This document shows, piece by piece, positions 44,408 to 55,454 of a stretch of 64,000 bases of DNA. Each line of letters begins with the position of its first letter. Position 1 is the first letter of the stretch. The position numbers and the translations under genes were made by a program. The DNA comes from Phlebopus portentosus (Eukaryota; Basidiomycota; Agaricomycetes; Boletales; Boletinellaceae). Location: assembly GCA_037892935.1 (NCBI GenBank), contig JAYXKI010000012.1, positions 1,178,001 to 1,242,000 on the forward strand. The letters are read 5' to 3'. The notes beneath the pieces are model-generated. The model ran no database searches, had not been told where the DNA came from, and saw nothing but the letters and a program-made list of their open reading frames with translations.

Positions 44408-44800
44408 CCAGGACAGGTTTCAACATGTGCATACCTCGGTGTGGATATAATTAAGCACTCAAGGCCTTGCTTCACGAAAACCAAGTTCATGTGCAGCAAT
44501 AGTCCCATTGCACTTGAATAATCTCATATTATCCAGAAAACTGTTGTCTTAGGTATGTCGGTCAAGTTATAGCTGCAAGTTCTTAGAGGCGCTGAGTTTC
44601 TTGTTCAGCGTCTTCAGATTTTCGAAACCAGAATACCCGTAAATCATTGGACAGCCGTCTGCCACATTGCCAGGGTTGCATGAATGAAAATGCTCAAATA
44701 TGCGGCCAACATCCAGCTGAGAGATGGTGACTGTGAAGATAGTAATAGCCTCCGAGATCAAGTGGCAACTCGCACGTAGAGTTAACCCTTCATCCTCACA
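44408..44800 (-). pseudogene. Possible 5' part of the transposase cut by gypsy-2
   Basis: The second CCAGG shows that this sequence was once joined to 37841. On the minus strand 44567-44761 has a stretch (ISQLDVGRIFEHFHSC, then GNVAD) that resembles a helix-turn-helix segment of such transposases. The match is weak and no exon chain was built. Confidence 0.3.
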
Positions 44801-46228
44801 TGCGTTGCGCTACTCCTATCTCTTTGCCGTGGAAAGCCCTGCAAGTCCATCTCTCGTGATGGTCCGTCCCCAGCAAGAAGGAGGTTCCCGAGCAATGCCT
44901 GTGGGTGATAAGTGATTGGTAAGGACAGAATATAAAGCGTTCATGGACAATGATGAGAGCTCTCTCGTCCGCGGGGAGATCTCCCGATTAACCAGGTTCA
45001 TCGAGGCGGCGGTGTAGTGCCCTGGCCAGTCCTGTGCCAGGACACTCATACTATGGCTCTCCCCTACTTCAGATACCATATCCCTTCGCCGCCTACACCT
45101 CAGAGGACCAAGGCATACTCATACCACACTCTAGAGGCCATACGAGCACATATCTATGGATTCTAGCCTACGCTTCCCCCTGCGGCGCCCTCTGAGAGCC
45201 CAGACAAGTCCGCCGCTGGCTCCCTGGCACCCATACAGATCCGCCGAAGGCTCCTACCCAGCACCAGACACCATAGGAGATGTCCCCCAATCATTATAGG
45301 CCTTCATTATTACGATTCCTCATACGTACAGCCTCGAGGCGGATTTGGACACCCCTGCGGCGGCCCCCCAAGCCTCAGATTGGTCCGGCGGCCACTCAGG
45401 CGTCCTCAGGTGCCCTCGCCGAGGCCTCCTACAACTTACCAGGCAGTCCCCCAAGGCCTATGGATTTATCTAGTATCATCCCTGCTCATATGCCACCAAA
45501 GGCCGCACCTTTACGAATCCGCCGCCGATTGAGTGGCGACTTACAGATCCGCCGCTCCGGCGCCCTCCTTAGTTACCATGGATCGCCTACACTCTATATT
45601 GAGTGCGGCGGCGGCCTTGGGCGGCCTAGGGACCCTGACTGATGCGCTCTCGATCTCATATACGCGATATCGGCCTCCGAACATCGGCCCCGACGTTTCC
45701 CGACTTCCCCCCAAGCGGTGGGCGACTCTAGACCATATATGGCAGTCAGGCATGTGGTACAGCAGCGTGCCAAGCCACCGACCGCCGCTGCCAAGCCAGA
45801 CTCCGCCGGCGCCCGTTTTATTGCAGATACTCGATATTTCATGCCATTGGATGATCCCCTCGCGATGCAGCTCTTGGGCGACTCCTAGATGCTCCGGCGG
45901 CGGCCCTTGGCGAGCCCAGTGACTCAGGAGATGTTGTCAGACAGTAGGACTCATCGGCGAGAGCAGTAGAGTATATATAGAGTGTATATTCATCAGTAGA
46001 CACACAGAGATAGACGGGATAGAGAGCATATACAGCACCCAAGGGCCAGGGTTCGAGATTCCCTCACTCTGAGCTCCCCCTCATGTACTGAGCTCCCCCA
46101 TTGACTATATACTACCCCTGACTCATCGTTCTATTCTCCTTCGGCGCCTCTGACATTTAGTGTGTGAGTTAGGACTGGGAACCTACCCCCAAACGTCCGC
46201 TGCACTACATCGTACCTGTCGGGTGGCC
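44801..46228. other. GC- and CpG-rich unassigned DNA
   Basis: From about 45100 it is rich in CCGCCG/CGGCGG words and short repeats such as CAGATCCGCCG. Open frames exist in several phases on both strands (for example 45280-45642 and 45533-45922 +), as expected of GC-rich sequence lacking stops. No protein family was recognised, and no LTR or TIR. Confidence 0.4.
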
Positions 46229-46774
46229 CCCTATTCGACCTCGGCGGCCCTCCGGCGACACAGGCCTTCTGTCCTACACCCCTGCGGCATCTTTTCCAGT
46301 TACTCGCCGCACGTTGTCCCTTATATTCATCATATATGGTCCCTACCTTTCATTTACCCAGTTTACGCTACCGCGACGGATTTGTACAAGCTCCCTCATC
46401 CCCGGTGGCCCCCTATTCGACCTCGGTGGCCCTCCGGCGACCCAGGCCTCCTTTCCTATTCCCCTTCGGTGTCCTTTTCATCTGCTGGCCGCACGTTGCC
46501 CCTTATATTCATCGTATACGGTCCCTTCCTTTTGTTTATCCAGCTTACGCTACTGCGGCAGATTTGTACACGCTCCCTCGTCCCCAGCGGCCCCTTATTC
46601 GACCTCGGCGGCCCTCCGGCGACACAGGGCTTCCATTGTATTTCCCCTCAGCGTCTTTTTCACCTACTCGCCGCACGTTACGCCTTATATTCATTATATA
46701 CAGTTCCTAGCTTCCCCCTACTAAGATTGCACTACTCCGGCGGACTCCTGTGACCTCTCCTTCTGTCCGGCGGA
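46229..46774. repeat. 182-bp tandem repeat, three copies
   Basis: The string CCCTATTCGACCTCGG recurs at 46229, 46411 and (variant) about 46593, with co-repeating CTCCGGCGAC, GCCGCACGTT and TTATATTCAT. Since 182 is not a multiple of 3, all three + frames are open across the array with the same peptides in shifted order. I regard these frames as a by-product, not genes. Confidence 0.8.
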
Positions 46775-47728
46775 CCTACTACTCCATTCCTTTCGTACCT
46801 CGGCCTCCCTAGGGCACTCCCCCACATCTCTGACAGTTTTTGGCACCTGCCAGGTGGTTAGTGGTTAGAGTCTGATAGCTTGAGGCTTCGTTTCTGGAGG
46901 TTTCTTCACACATTCAGCTCCCTTAGTAGGACGGACATCTATAGCGCCTTCAGATAGCGAGACCACCCAAAATACCACAGCGTACACTTGTGTTTCTCTG
47001 AGAGATGTTTCTGTGGCCCTGGCAGGCATGCTCAGTTTGGTTATAGCAGGAGTGCATGATGGCTGAGCTGACCTTGTTCGCCCTCACCCAGATATGATTT
47101 TGGGTGACATTTCAGCAGAGGATGGTCACTGAGGTAGTTTCAAGTCTGATTGGTAGATAGTACATGTAATGTAGCCACACCCAAGCCTAACTCAGCTCAG
47201 CTACTGTCTTGGCTGAAAGCGCCTATGCTGCTGTCTTTTTAGCAGAAACAATCAGATTTTTTGGTGTCCGAATGCGTGAGTTATGACAGATGCAATGAAG
47301 TAGGGGAGAGTTCTGTGAGCAGGAGTGACAACAAACTACCCAGTTTCACTACCACAATTATGTCAGGGAGCCTCGAGGAGTTGCGTACAGATGCCCACTG
47401 GGCTGGCCTGATTTATCAAACTTGAATCAGATTTTTCTGGATGATGTTGGGCAAGCTATGATTTTTACACTGAATGGAGGGCATGACAAGAATTTAGCAC
47501 TATGATGCTATCTTTTTAGTAGCGAAGTACATACTCAACAAAACCCAGACATTTTTATATGTACTGGAGTGCATTTTCGAGCAGGTTTTTTACATGGTTA
47601 TATCAGATTTTTATGTGCTGTATTGACTGAGATATTTGCTATTTTGTTTTTTTTTGCTCATCCAGGATGCACTTTGCGTCAAAAATACATGTGATTTTTC
47701 CAAATTGCCAACAATTTTGCAATTAGCT
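46775..47728. other. AT-rich noncoding DNA
   Basis: No reading frame of note. Short recurring words (ATATGATTTT, AATCAGATTTTT) link it loosely to the repeat family that follows. Confidence 0.4.
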
Positions 47729-48478
47729 GTAGGAGAATAGAGCAGAAAATGACCCTGAAATAGTGAAAATATTATTTCTTATCTCTTCTTTGCATGTGCA
47801 ATTTTTTCTGTGATCCCTGCTAGTCTAGCACCTTCTCAAAGCTGTCCAGAATAATAATATGATTATAATATGAATTTACAGACTGAGTTTGAGTTGAATT
47901 GTACACCAGAATGTACTGCTTTGAGGCATGTCTGAATTACTCAAAACTTATCATTCCCCTAGCCTCCCAAGCTCCAGAAAAAATTCTTACAGGTCAGATT
48001 CATATATGTAAATTCACTATAGATTAAACACATGGGCTTTGAGCACTACCTGTTGCTGTAGGATTCACTGAGAAGCTGTGCTGAACAAGTGGTTCTGATT
48101 ATATGCACCATTTTAGACAGCATCTTCTCAGCTCACCAGTGCAAGCTGAGGCCCTAGCTAAAACATAAACCTAGTCTATTATACCTGAAATGAATTTACA
48201 TGTATGAATCTGACCTGTAAGAATTTTTTTTGGAGCTAGGGAGGCTGGGGGAAATGATAAGTTTTAAGTAATTCAGATGTGCCTCAAAGCAGTACATTCT
48301 GATGCACAATTCAACTCAAATTCAGACTGTAAATTCATAGTATAATCATATTGTCATTTTGGACAGCTTTGGGAAGGTGCTAGGCTAGCAGGGATCACAG
48401 AAAAAATTGCACATGCAAAGAAGAGATAAGAAATAATATTTTTGCCATTTCAGGGTCATTTTCTGCTCTATTCTCCCA
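47729..48478. repeat. Fold-back repeat with about 300-bp inverted arms
   Basis: The left arm (about 47729-48020) and right arm (about 48186-48478) are inverted copies: GGAGAATAGAGCAGAAAATG against CATTTTCTGCTCTATTCTCC, and CAGGTCAGATTCATA against TATGAATCTGACCTG. The spacer is about 160 bp. There is no coding sequence. Confidence 0.8.
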
Positions 48479-48639
48479 ATATTTGTTTCTTAATAAAAGC
48501 CCTTTCGAAATATGAATTTAGCAACTTAGATGATGTGAAACCGTTGAGTTTTGGGTGAGATATGATTTTATCTGTGTTTTGAGGCACTTGTGACAGGAAA
48601 AGTGGTGAAATCACATGATTGCCAACAATTTTGTATATG
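48060..48639 (+). repeat. Dispersed repeat, copy 1 (relative at 59410-59960)
   Basis: It shares with the distant copy, in the same order, AGCTCACCAG, TGTGAATCTG-like, TCATATT, GGGGTCATTTT-like, AGCAACTTAGAT, AGATATGATTT and GTGTTTTGAGG. The two are diverged but collinear over about 550 bp. Confidence 0.6.
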
Positions 48640-48952
48640 CACTACGGGCAATTTAGTATTTTACATCGGATGATAAATGGATTGATATGTAATTTGATAT
48701 TTTCAATATCATTCAATATCATTATGCATATCCTCATTAGGGATATTTAGAATATCATCGAAGCAGATATCCCTAAAAATTATCCCGATTGGTCAATCAG
48801 AATATCTGCTTTGATGATATTCTAAATACTTCGATGATATTCTAAATATCCCTAATGAGGATATGCATAATGATATTGAATGATATTGAAAATATCAAAT
48901 TACATATCAATCCATTTATCATCCGATGTAAAATACTAAATTGCCCGTAGTG
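48640..48952. mobile_element. CACTA-ended MITE (313 bp)
   Basis: Near-perfect inverted arms of about 124 bp (48640-48763 and 48829-48952). The ends read CACTACGGGCAATTTAG and its complement. ATG stands on both sides, a 3-bp target duplication. CACTA ends plus a 3-bp duplication are the hallmark of CACTA/EnSpm transposons. No coding sequence, so it is non-autonomous. It lies 219 bp upstream of the TOM70 start codon. Confidence 0.8.
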
Positions 48953-49171
48953 ATGGTGAGGTGGACTTTGATGACGCAATCTACCGGCGCGTGCCGAGAG
49001 CCAATGCCGTGTTCGAGATTTTCCGCGCGGATGAAAAGTCCGTTCGACGTTGCGCTGCACTGTGACCGGGCGCGTCGTACTCGATCCCTCCCTTCCTCGT
49101 CGCTGTCCTCGTCAGCAGTGTCTCGTATTTTCACTTCATTTTAGATCTCTGGCTGGACTTTTCCCTCAGCA

Positions 49172-51472
49172 ATGCCGTCATCTGCTGCCACGGAGTCTGC
49201 TTCAGTAACTTCCGCTACCGTGTTGGAGCGTGCCCAAGCCTTCGTGTCGGAACACAAGCGGGTACTACTCGTCGGTGCTGCTGTCGCCGTTGCTGCAGGA
49301 GGAATCGCATATTACGCCACATCCTCTTCAAGTAGTACACCTTCAGAAGACGGTGACATCGAGAGCGGTCGGAAAAAGAGAAAGCGTACGAACCGTAAGA
49401 AGAAAGCTGGCAATGGTGGGGACCGCGGGCCATTGATCGAGGAGGTTGCTCCCAAAACAATTGATGATTGTTCGTGTCATTTTTGTATTGTCAAATCTCT
49501 AAGATTTAGAATGACGCCTGAATGCCCGTGCTGTTACTTAGTCATTGCTTCAACCGGAGGTGCTGAAAAGCTGTCTGTGGAGGTGAGAATGTGTGGTTCT
49601 CTGTAGCGGACATATATATAAACTGTACCTAAAGGAACGGAAATCTCTCGCAACAGAGCTGAAGTTGCGCGGCAACAAGGCGTACGTGGAACGGAAGTTT
49701 GCTGATGCAGTGAAATGCTACACCCGTGCGATCGAGGTCACACCAGAACCGGATCCTGTTTTCTACAGCAATCGTGCGGCAAGTTCGTTTTTTTTTCTTC
49801 CATCCCTTCGCAACTTAAGGCGCTGATTCATTCCTATAGGTTATATGTATTTCGCGAAGCCGGAATACGAGAAGGCCGTAGAGGATTGCACGGAAGCGCT
49901 TAAAATTAATCCCAAGCATGAACGTTCGGTTGGTCGTAGAGGAACGGCGCTTGAAAAACTCGGCCGATTCGAGGAGGCTTTACGTGGTAAAGCGACAAGC
50001 GCAATATGCCCATTCGCATACTAATGTTGCCTTGCCAGACTTCACCGCGGCAACATTATTAACAAAATTTAATGATCAGAAGGTTGCAGAGTCTGTAGAA
50101 CGTGTGCTTAAGATGGTGACGGAGCCAAAAGCACGAGAAATCATGGCAGTACGTTTTTTGGCAATGCCTCCGACTCAATATACTCCTTACTCATTATTCT
50201 CAGAAGCGGGAGCCTCGTTTACCACCTCATACATTCGTCGATGCTTATTTCGGCGCGTTCCGATCCCGTGAGCCTTATGTCGGGATCGTCCTTATGTTCC
50301 TTTTATTGAAACGACATAGGTCCCATCCCTGATCTTCCTGGGAATCCTTCCATGGGCGACAATACACTCAAACTAGCACTTGAAGCACTCGCAGCGCGTG
50401 ACTATACTCACTCTTTGACCTTCGTAAACGAAGCTATTGAACAAGGTGTCTCGTTCGACGTTGGTCGCGCGCATGCGCTAAATTTGCGCGGCTCCTTCCG
50501 CTTTCTTATGGGTGATTCACAAGCTGCTAAGGAGGATCTCGAGGCTGCAATCAAAGCTCAACCACAATTTACTCAAAGCTTGGTTAAAATCGCGAGTGTA
50601 CATATGGAACAGGGCAACTCCGTGGACGCCTTTGCTGCATTTGATAGAGCCATCAAGTACGACTCGAAAGACCCAGACATTTACTATCACCGCGGTCAGG
50701 TCCTTTTCATTATGCAGGAGTTCAAGCAAGCGGCGGATAATTACCGCAAGTCTCTCGAACTCGATCCATCATTTGTGTTCAGTCACATCCAGCTTGCAGT
50801 GGCTCAATACAAGGCAAATCAGCTTTCTGACTCGATGGCTACATTCCGTAAAGCTCTCAAAGCCTTTCCACAGAGAAGTGAACCTTATAATTACTAGTGA
50901 GTTGATATAGTTCGCCAGAATCACTTGATCTGACTGGAGCTTCTCAGTGGCGAGCTTCTGCTCGATCAGAAACGTTTTGAAGATGCTATTGATAAATTTG
51001 ATCGGGCCATTGAAATCGAGAAATCAAAAGCCCCGCCAACCAACGTTCTGGCAATGGTGAACAAGGGTTTGACGCTTTTCCAGTGGAAGAACGACCTCGC
51101 GGCTGCAGAGAAGATAATCAAAGAAGCTCTCGTTGCGGATCCGGAATGCGAAGCTGCTGTGGCCACCTTGGCTCAGATTAGCTTGCAGCGCGGTGAGGTC
51201 GAGCAAGCAATGACATACTTCCAGCGTCAGGTGGAATTATCACGTACGGAAGCGGACGTAATGAATGCACTACAGTTTATGCATGTACGTATCAAATTTG
51301 CTATCTGAAAGTACAGACAAGGCGTTGATCTTGCTATCTTGATGAATAGGCGGCGAAGGCACAGAACGAATTCGCACGCAATTATCCGGATCTCGCAGAA
51401 GCGTATCGATATGCCGAAATTGAGCAGCGCGCTGCGATGGCTGCAGCCGGTGGTCCTGCTGCATTCATGTAG
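49172..51472 (+). CDS. TOM70: Mitochondrial outer-membrane import receptor Tom70-like TPR protein
   Basis: Nine exons: 49172-49469, 49542-49582, 49635-49782, 49840-49986, 50039-50148, 50204-50267, 50320-50896, 50948-51284, 51350-51472. The eight introns are 51-72 nt with GT...AG ends. They give 614 codons, the length usual for Tom70. An N-terminal membrane anchor (residues about 31-49, VLLVGAAVAVAAGGIAYYA) is followed by a basic Lys/Arg stretch, then an N-terminal TPR cluster (LKLRGNKAYVERKFADAVKC, FYSNRAASYM, the Hsp70/90 clamp region) and a long C-terminal TPR array (AIKYDSKDPDIYYHRGQ, ELDPSFVFSHIQLAV). The linker has AYFGAFRSRP. It binds carrier preproteins delivered by chaperones and hands them to Tom40. 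The first intron is the least certain: its length is a multiple of 3 and it could be read through. The upstream region holds a MITE. No damage is visible. Confidence 0.92.
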
Positions 51473-52190
51473 AGGCAATTTGTTTGCATCTGCGGTGGTT
51501 GAAATAGGCGACACTAAAGACAGGTGAAACGAGACACTATTTCGATATCATGACTTGCCATGGCGAGCCTGACCTAAAATACTTTCTCTATGACATACTG
51601 CAACGATCCTGCAATTGCTTACAATTTTTCTAATACATGTCATTCCGGGACATGCGTTCCAATCTCCACTCAATGGACTTTTATTCGGATGTAAAGACGT
51701 CACCTGGTTTTCCGTCGGCGGGCTCGGTAAGGCTTAGGGTCCGTGACGCGTATTTCTGGCACATGTGCTGTATCTCGTGTTGCGCCTGGCTGAATACTTC
51801 GAGCAGCACAGCCCTTCCGCATAACGCCAACAGGTAACATAAATAAATAGACTTACGCACGGAGCAGTTGCGATAGGTATACTATATCGATTACCGCGGC
51901 AGCAGGTATTGGGGGAAAGGGAAGGAACTGGGAAACTGGTCTGCCAGCTTTGACATCTTTTCACTTGGTTCTTAAGACCTGTCGCCAGTTTTGCCAATTT
52001 CAATGTCATTCCATACTACGGGATGGGAAACTTGAAGTATTCCTCTATAGAAGTCAGTATCGCAGAGTCGGCGAAGGAGACCACCAACATGATCTCATTC
52101 GGAATTACTTGCCAGTAAAGCCACAGCCACGGAAGGCGCTGCAGTTATTGCTGTCGCTCCATCTCTTGATGTTATTGTCTCTCGTCAGCG
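51473..52190. other. No gene recognised (TOM70 3' flank)
   Basis: Short frames only; no conserved domain or RNA seen. Confidence 0.4.
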
Positions 52191-52191
52191 T

Positions 52192-53010
52192 CTAGCGGGC
52201 TTCCTTGAGGACAGCTGTTGTTGCACGTGCTGAAGTAACAGGCACTTCCTGTAGACGGAAGGTAAAGTTTTTCATTTCTGTGTCAATCTGGACAGCGATT
52301 TCCTTACCATTCTTGAGATGCCAGCTTCTTATTGGAAGACTTTGCTTTCTTGACATTAGGTTTAAGTTTATTTGTGTAGAAGTCTCTGGCCCCATACCCA
52401 CGGATTGCAGGTACGCCGAGTCCCTCGTACACGAATCAATCAGGTTGTAGTGATTCATCGACCCAAGACGCACCACCAGTAGTCGCGAGGATCTAAAAGT
52501 CGTTTAAAAGTCGGTATCGTTTTGAGATCCATTTTTCCGGATGTACTGTAGTATCACAAGGATCACCGCCCTAGTGTCATCTCCTAGTTCGGATTTACTT
52601 GTTCTGTCTCTGTGGAATTGCCAGCCTTGATGGACCTAGATAAAAGACTCCACGTGTTTTATCGTCAGGACCCACAACACTTTCTCTGCATTATGAGATA
52701 GGAGATCACATACGTTTCCGATCATTGCTTCGTTTTGCAACTCAAATATATATTTGCTAACTTCTTTCCACTGCTTGGGTCCGTAGACATCATTCCCCTG
52801 CAGAGCGGTGAAGGAATGAAAGCTTGTCACGAGCTACAAGGCCGTTCAAATGAAGCTCCTGCGGAGTACCCGAATCGCGAGTAGAAACTCGCTTCGATGC
52901 AAAAAGAGTGGGCATCGAACATGAAATCATCATAGAGTCCGAGAACGGTATCATCGTAGGTTCCAATATTATGCGACTCAAGACTTGGATAACTAGCGAT
53001 CTCTGTACCC
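52192..53010 (-). pseudogene. Unrecognised minus-strand coding-like segments
   Basis: Three stretches read like protein on the minus strand: about 52835-53010 (with TYDDTVLGLYDDFMFDAHSF), 52636-52830 (with GNDVYGPKQWKEVSKYIFEL) and 52192-52476 (with HLKNGKEIAVQIDTEMKNF). They are in different frames with stops between. They may be exons of one gene whose introns I could not place, or a decayed gene. No family recognised. Confidence 0.3.
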
Positions 53011-53264
53011 TGGGAACCTTACACACCGGGCAAAAACTCGTTCCGAGCCCTTAGAAATTTTGATCGGAACGGGTGAGCTCTCATCCGATTGGCTCTTTTT
53101 CCATTTGGGTAACAATTTCACGGTTTGGAAATGAGTTTAGCAATCGAGTAATCCACGACAGTGTTACTGTATCGCGATACCTTCGTCGATTGGTTGACCG
53201 ACCGTTGAGCCATGTGCTTTATGTTTGCAGCTCTAAGAGTCCTACCCAAACAGCATGTGAGCAA

Positions 53265-53712
53265 CTAGAATAATGAGTTATTCGAGGACCCGTGGTTTAC
53301 GAAAGATGTCTTCCGAAGCTCTGCATTCAACCCGGGCGCATAGTACAGATTCGCTCCGGCAAAGTCTCCGGATACGGTACCCATTCCATTGACATCTAAG
53401 TAAGAGTGTTCGGCCGGTTCCAGTAGGGAGGCCTCGCTGTACTGTTTTAAACGTACTGCCCGAGATGACGCTGTTCGGAACGACTCTGAGCCACGTGAAG
53501 CAGCTGGGATGGATACCACATTGAGTCGAACACTCACGTTCAAGTGTATCTATCTGGTCAGCTGTGGGTAGCCGCTGTATGCTGTAGCGCGAATTCGTCG
53601 ACATGCGGAGGAGAATCGGATTGCGGCCACGACGCTGGTTAGCAGGATACGCGCTCTTCAGGACGAGCAAAGATATTCTTGCTACCCTCAGTGGGCAAAC
53701 TGAAACTGTCAT
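53265..53712 (-). CDS. Unrecognised small two-exon ORF (131 aa)
   Basis: Minus strand: exon 1 53712-53538, a GTGAGT...CTCAG intron of 52 nt (53486-53537), exon 2 53485-53265. The splice restores one frame of 131 codons. The N-terminus has a short hydrophobic part (VARISLLVLKSAYP) after a few residues; the rest is Ser/Glu-rich (EASLLEPAEHSYLDVNGMG). It is followed by the coding-like segments at 52192-53010 and may be the first part of the same gene. Its start lies 4 bp from a MITE. Function unknown. Confidence 0.4.
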
Positions 53713-53715
53713 TTA

Positions 53716-53953
53716 GACCGGGAATAAATTCATAACTAGATGACAAATGAAATCTGAAATGTAATAATGCATTTAGTCACATAATATATTTATTTTATCT
53801 TTGGCTAGATGTTTACCAAATCCAAATCTAAATCCCTTTTGTTATTTCGAATATAGCTAGCCAAAGAACAAACATAAAATATATTATGTCGACTAAATGC
53901 ATTATTACATTTCAAAGTTTATTTGTCATCTAGTTATGAATCTGTTCCCGGTC
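53716..53953. mobile_element. MITE with about 95-bp inverted ends (238 bp)
   Basis: Ends GACCGGGAATAAATTCATAA and its approximate complement, with matching inner parts (ACTAGATGACAAAT, TAATGCATTTAGTC, TTGGCTAG). AT-rich, no coding. A target duplication is not clear. Confidence 0.7.
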
Positions 53954-54460
53954 ATGATACTAGAAGACCGTATAAATTACAGACAATAAGTAGGAAAGTA
54001 AAAATTTGTAAACGCAAGATATCAGAAACTAGGACACTTTCAAGTCAGGGATTGGCGCGGGCTGAGGGTGACGACTATAAGTCATAGACAACATTCTCAG
54101 AAAAACGCCTGAACTGAATGAACGGAAGCATCCGATTATTACGTAAAATATGGTCCCATGTCCGGGTCAGAGTTGCAATTTTGCGCTGTAGTTTACTAAG
54201 AAACGGATCAGAAGCGACTTGGAATCTCAGATGTATGACAAAAGCTGGTGAGGTAATCGGAACATACAGTATATTGATTTTAAAACGAAGAAAATCCGTC
54301 ATGAGGTGTTTATTACTAGGCAGACTAAGAATCTCCAATACTAATACATAAAAATGCGTGAAGATACATTTTTTCTATCATGTGCTAAGTGAGAACAGAA
54401 TTATCCGTTTAGAAGAATGATCAGGATATGCTTTTTCGCGGAACTGGGAAGCATTCTTAC
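53954..54460. other. No gene recognised
   Basis: AT-rich intergenic DNA with short frames only. Confidence 0.4.
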
Positions 54461-55315
54461 TTAAATAGAGAGGAGCATGCTGGTCAACCCCACGAACCCT
54501 ACTACACCAGCCGCAAAGTTTGGTTCTATGTTTTTCAGCGCTGCACTGGAGGTATCTGAGCCACTGCTCGACGAAGCTTGTGAAGCGTCGGATGAACCGG
54601 ATGCGGACGAAGTCGTCGTCGCAGATGCAGAAGCGGAAGCGGAGCCCGCTGCAGTCGAGGAGGGAGAGACTGCTGAGAGCTGTATGGAAGATACTGGTTC
54701 TCCAGACGTATTACAAGCATTCGTGAATTCTATGTTCAAGAATCACTTAATGTATCGACTCAGACGCGATAAAGCGAAATGGAGCCTACGATCGACGATG
54801 TTTTGTGTTTTTGTTTGCTGTGAGCTGGCGTCATCGCCCGCAACACCAACCAAGCAGTTTCCGCAGTCGGCGATCTGATTAGCAACGTCGTTGTTGCAAA
54901 GACATGACAGTTCCTGACACGACTATAGATGTAACAATACGGTTTATCAATGATTTGAGTTTCAGACAGCCATGGATTGGATTGAGATACGATGCGAAAT
55001 CAGAGATGATACGCCGTAACTTACGTTAACAGTTGACACTATAGGAGCGCATGTCGCTTGGCACTGTGTACGGGATGTTAATAAGAGGCCACCAGATGAC
55101 AGGCGGTCAGAGTATACATACAGCATCTGGGATACTATCCAGTCCTAACCCGTCTGCCGATGATTGTCGAATAAATAGGGAAGTTGAGCGAGATGCCGAA
55201 ACTAGTTTCATTTAAATTTGAGTGAGAAGAACGCAACCTTGAAAGCAAGCCAGTGGGAAAGCATACCAGAGATGGTGAGGAAAGCGAAGAAAGAAAACGT
55301 GATGACTGGACGCAT
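54461..55315 (-). CDS. Small Cys-rich secreted protein with Ser-rich C-terminus and GPI-type signal
   Basis: Minus strand, five exons: 55315-55267, 55153-55122, 55063-55025, 54922-54790, 54729-54461; introns 113, 58, 102 and 60 nt, all GT...AG. They give 173 codons. The N-terminus is a signal peptide (MRPVITFSFFAFLTIS). Then follow eight Cys in a compact domain (CQATCAPIVSTVNSCQ, CLCNNDVANQIADCGNC), a Ser/Ala/Thr-rich stretch of about 60 residues suited to O-glycosylation, and a hydrophobic C-terminus (FAAGVVGFVGLTSMLLSI) typical of GPI attachment. It is probably a cell-wall or surface protein. Proteins of this layout are common in Agaricomycetes and mostly unstudied. A TATAAAAAG box lies about 130 bp upstream. 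No damage seen; exon borders are my inference from signals and frame. Confidence 0.75.
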
Positions 55316-55445
55316 GGGTGCCGAATTATATATGAAACAATACTTTTGGCTACAAAGTTGAAGAAGAGTAGGTGTTGAGAGGACAGCGGAAAGGAAAGAT
55401 GAGTAGCTGGGGGGCCTGACAAAGTTAACGGTACCAAGGAAAGAC

Positions 55446-55454
55446 TTTTTATAC
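55446..55454 (-). promoter_or_regulatory. TATA box of the GPI-type protein gene
   Basis: TATAAAAAG on the minus strand, about 130 bp before the start codon at 55315. Confidence 0.5.

Noticed and set aside
45280..45922. Overlapping Pro/Arg-rich + frames
   Set aside because: CpG-rich DNA has few stops by composition; frames overlap each other and lack motifs or splice logic.
46160..46753. Long + open frames over the GC-rich repeat (three overlapping in all frames)
   Set aside because: They follow from a 182-bp repeat that lacks stops; the peptides are the same in all frames and match no family.
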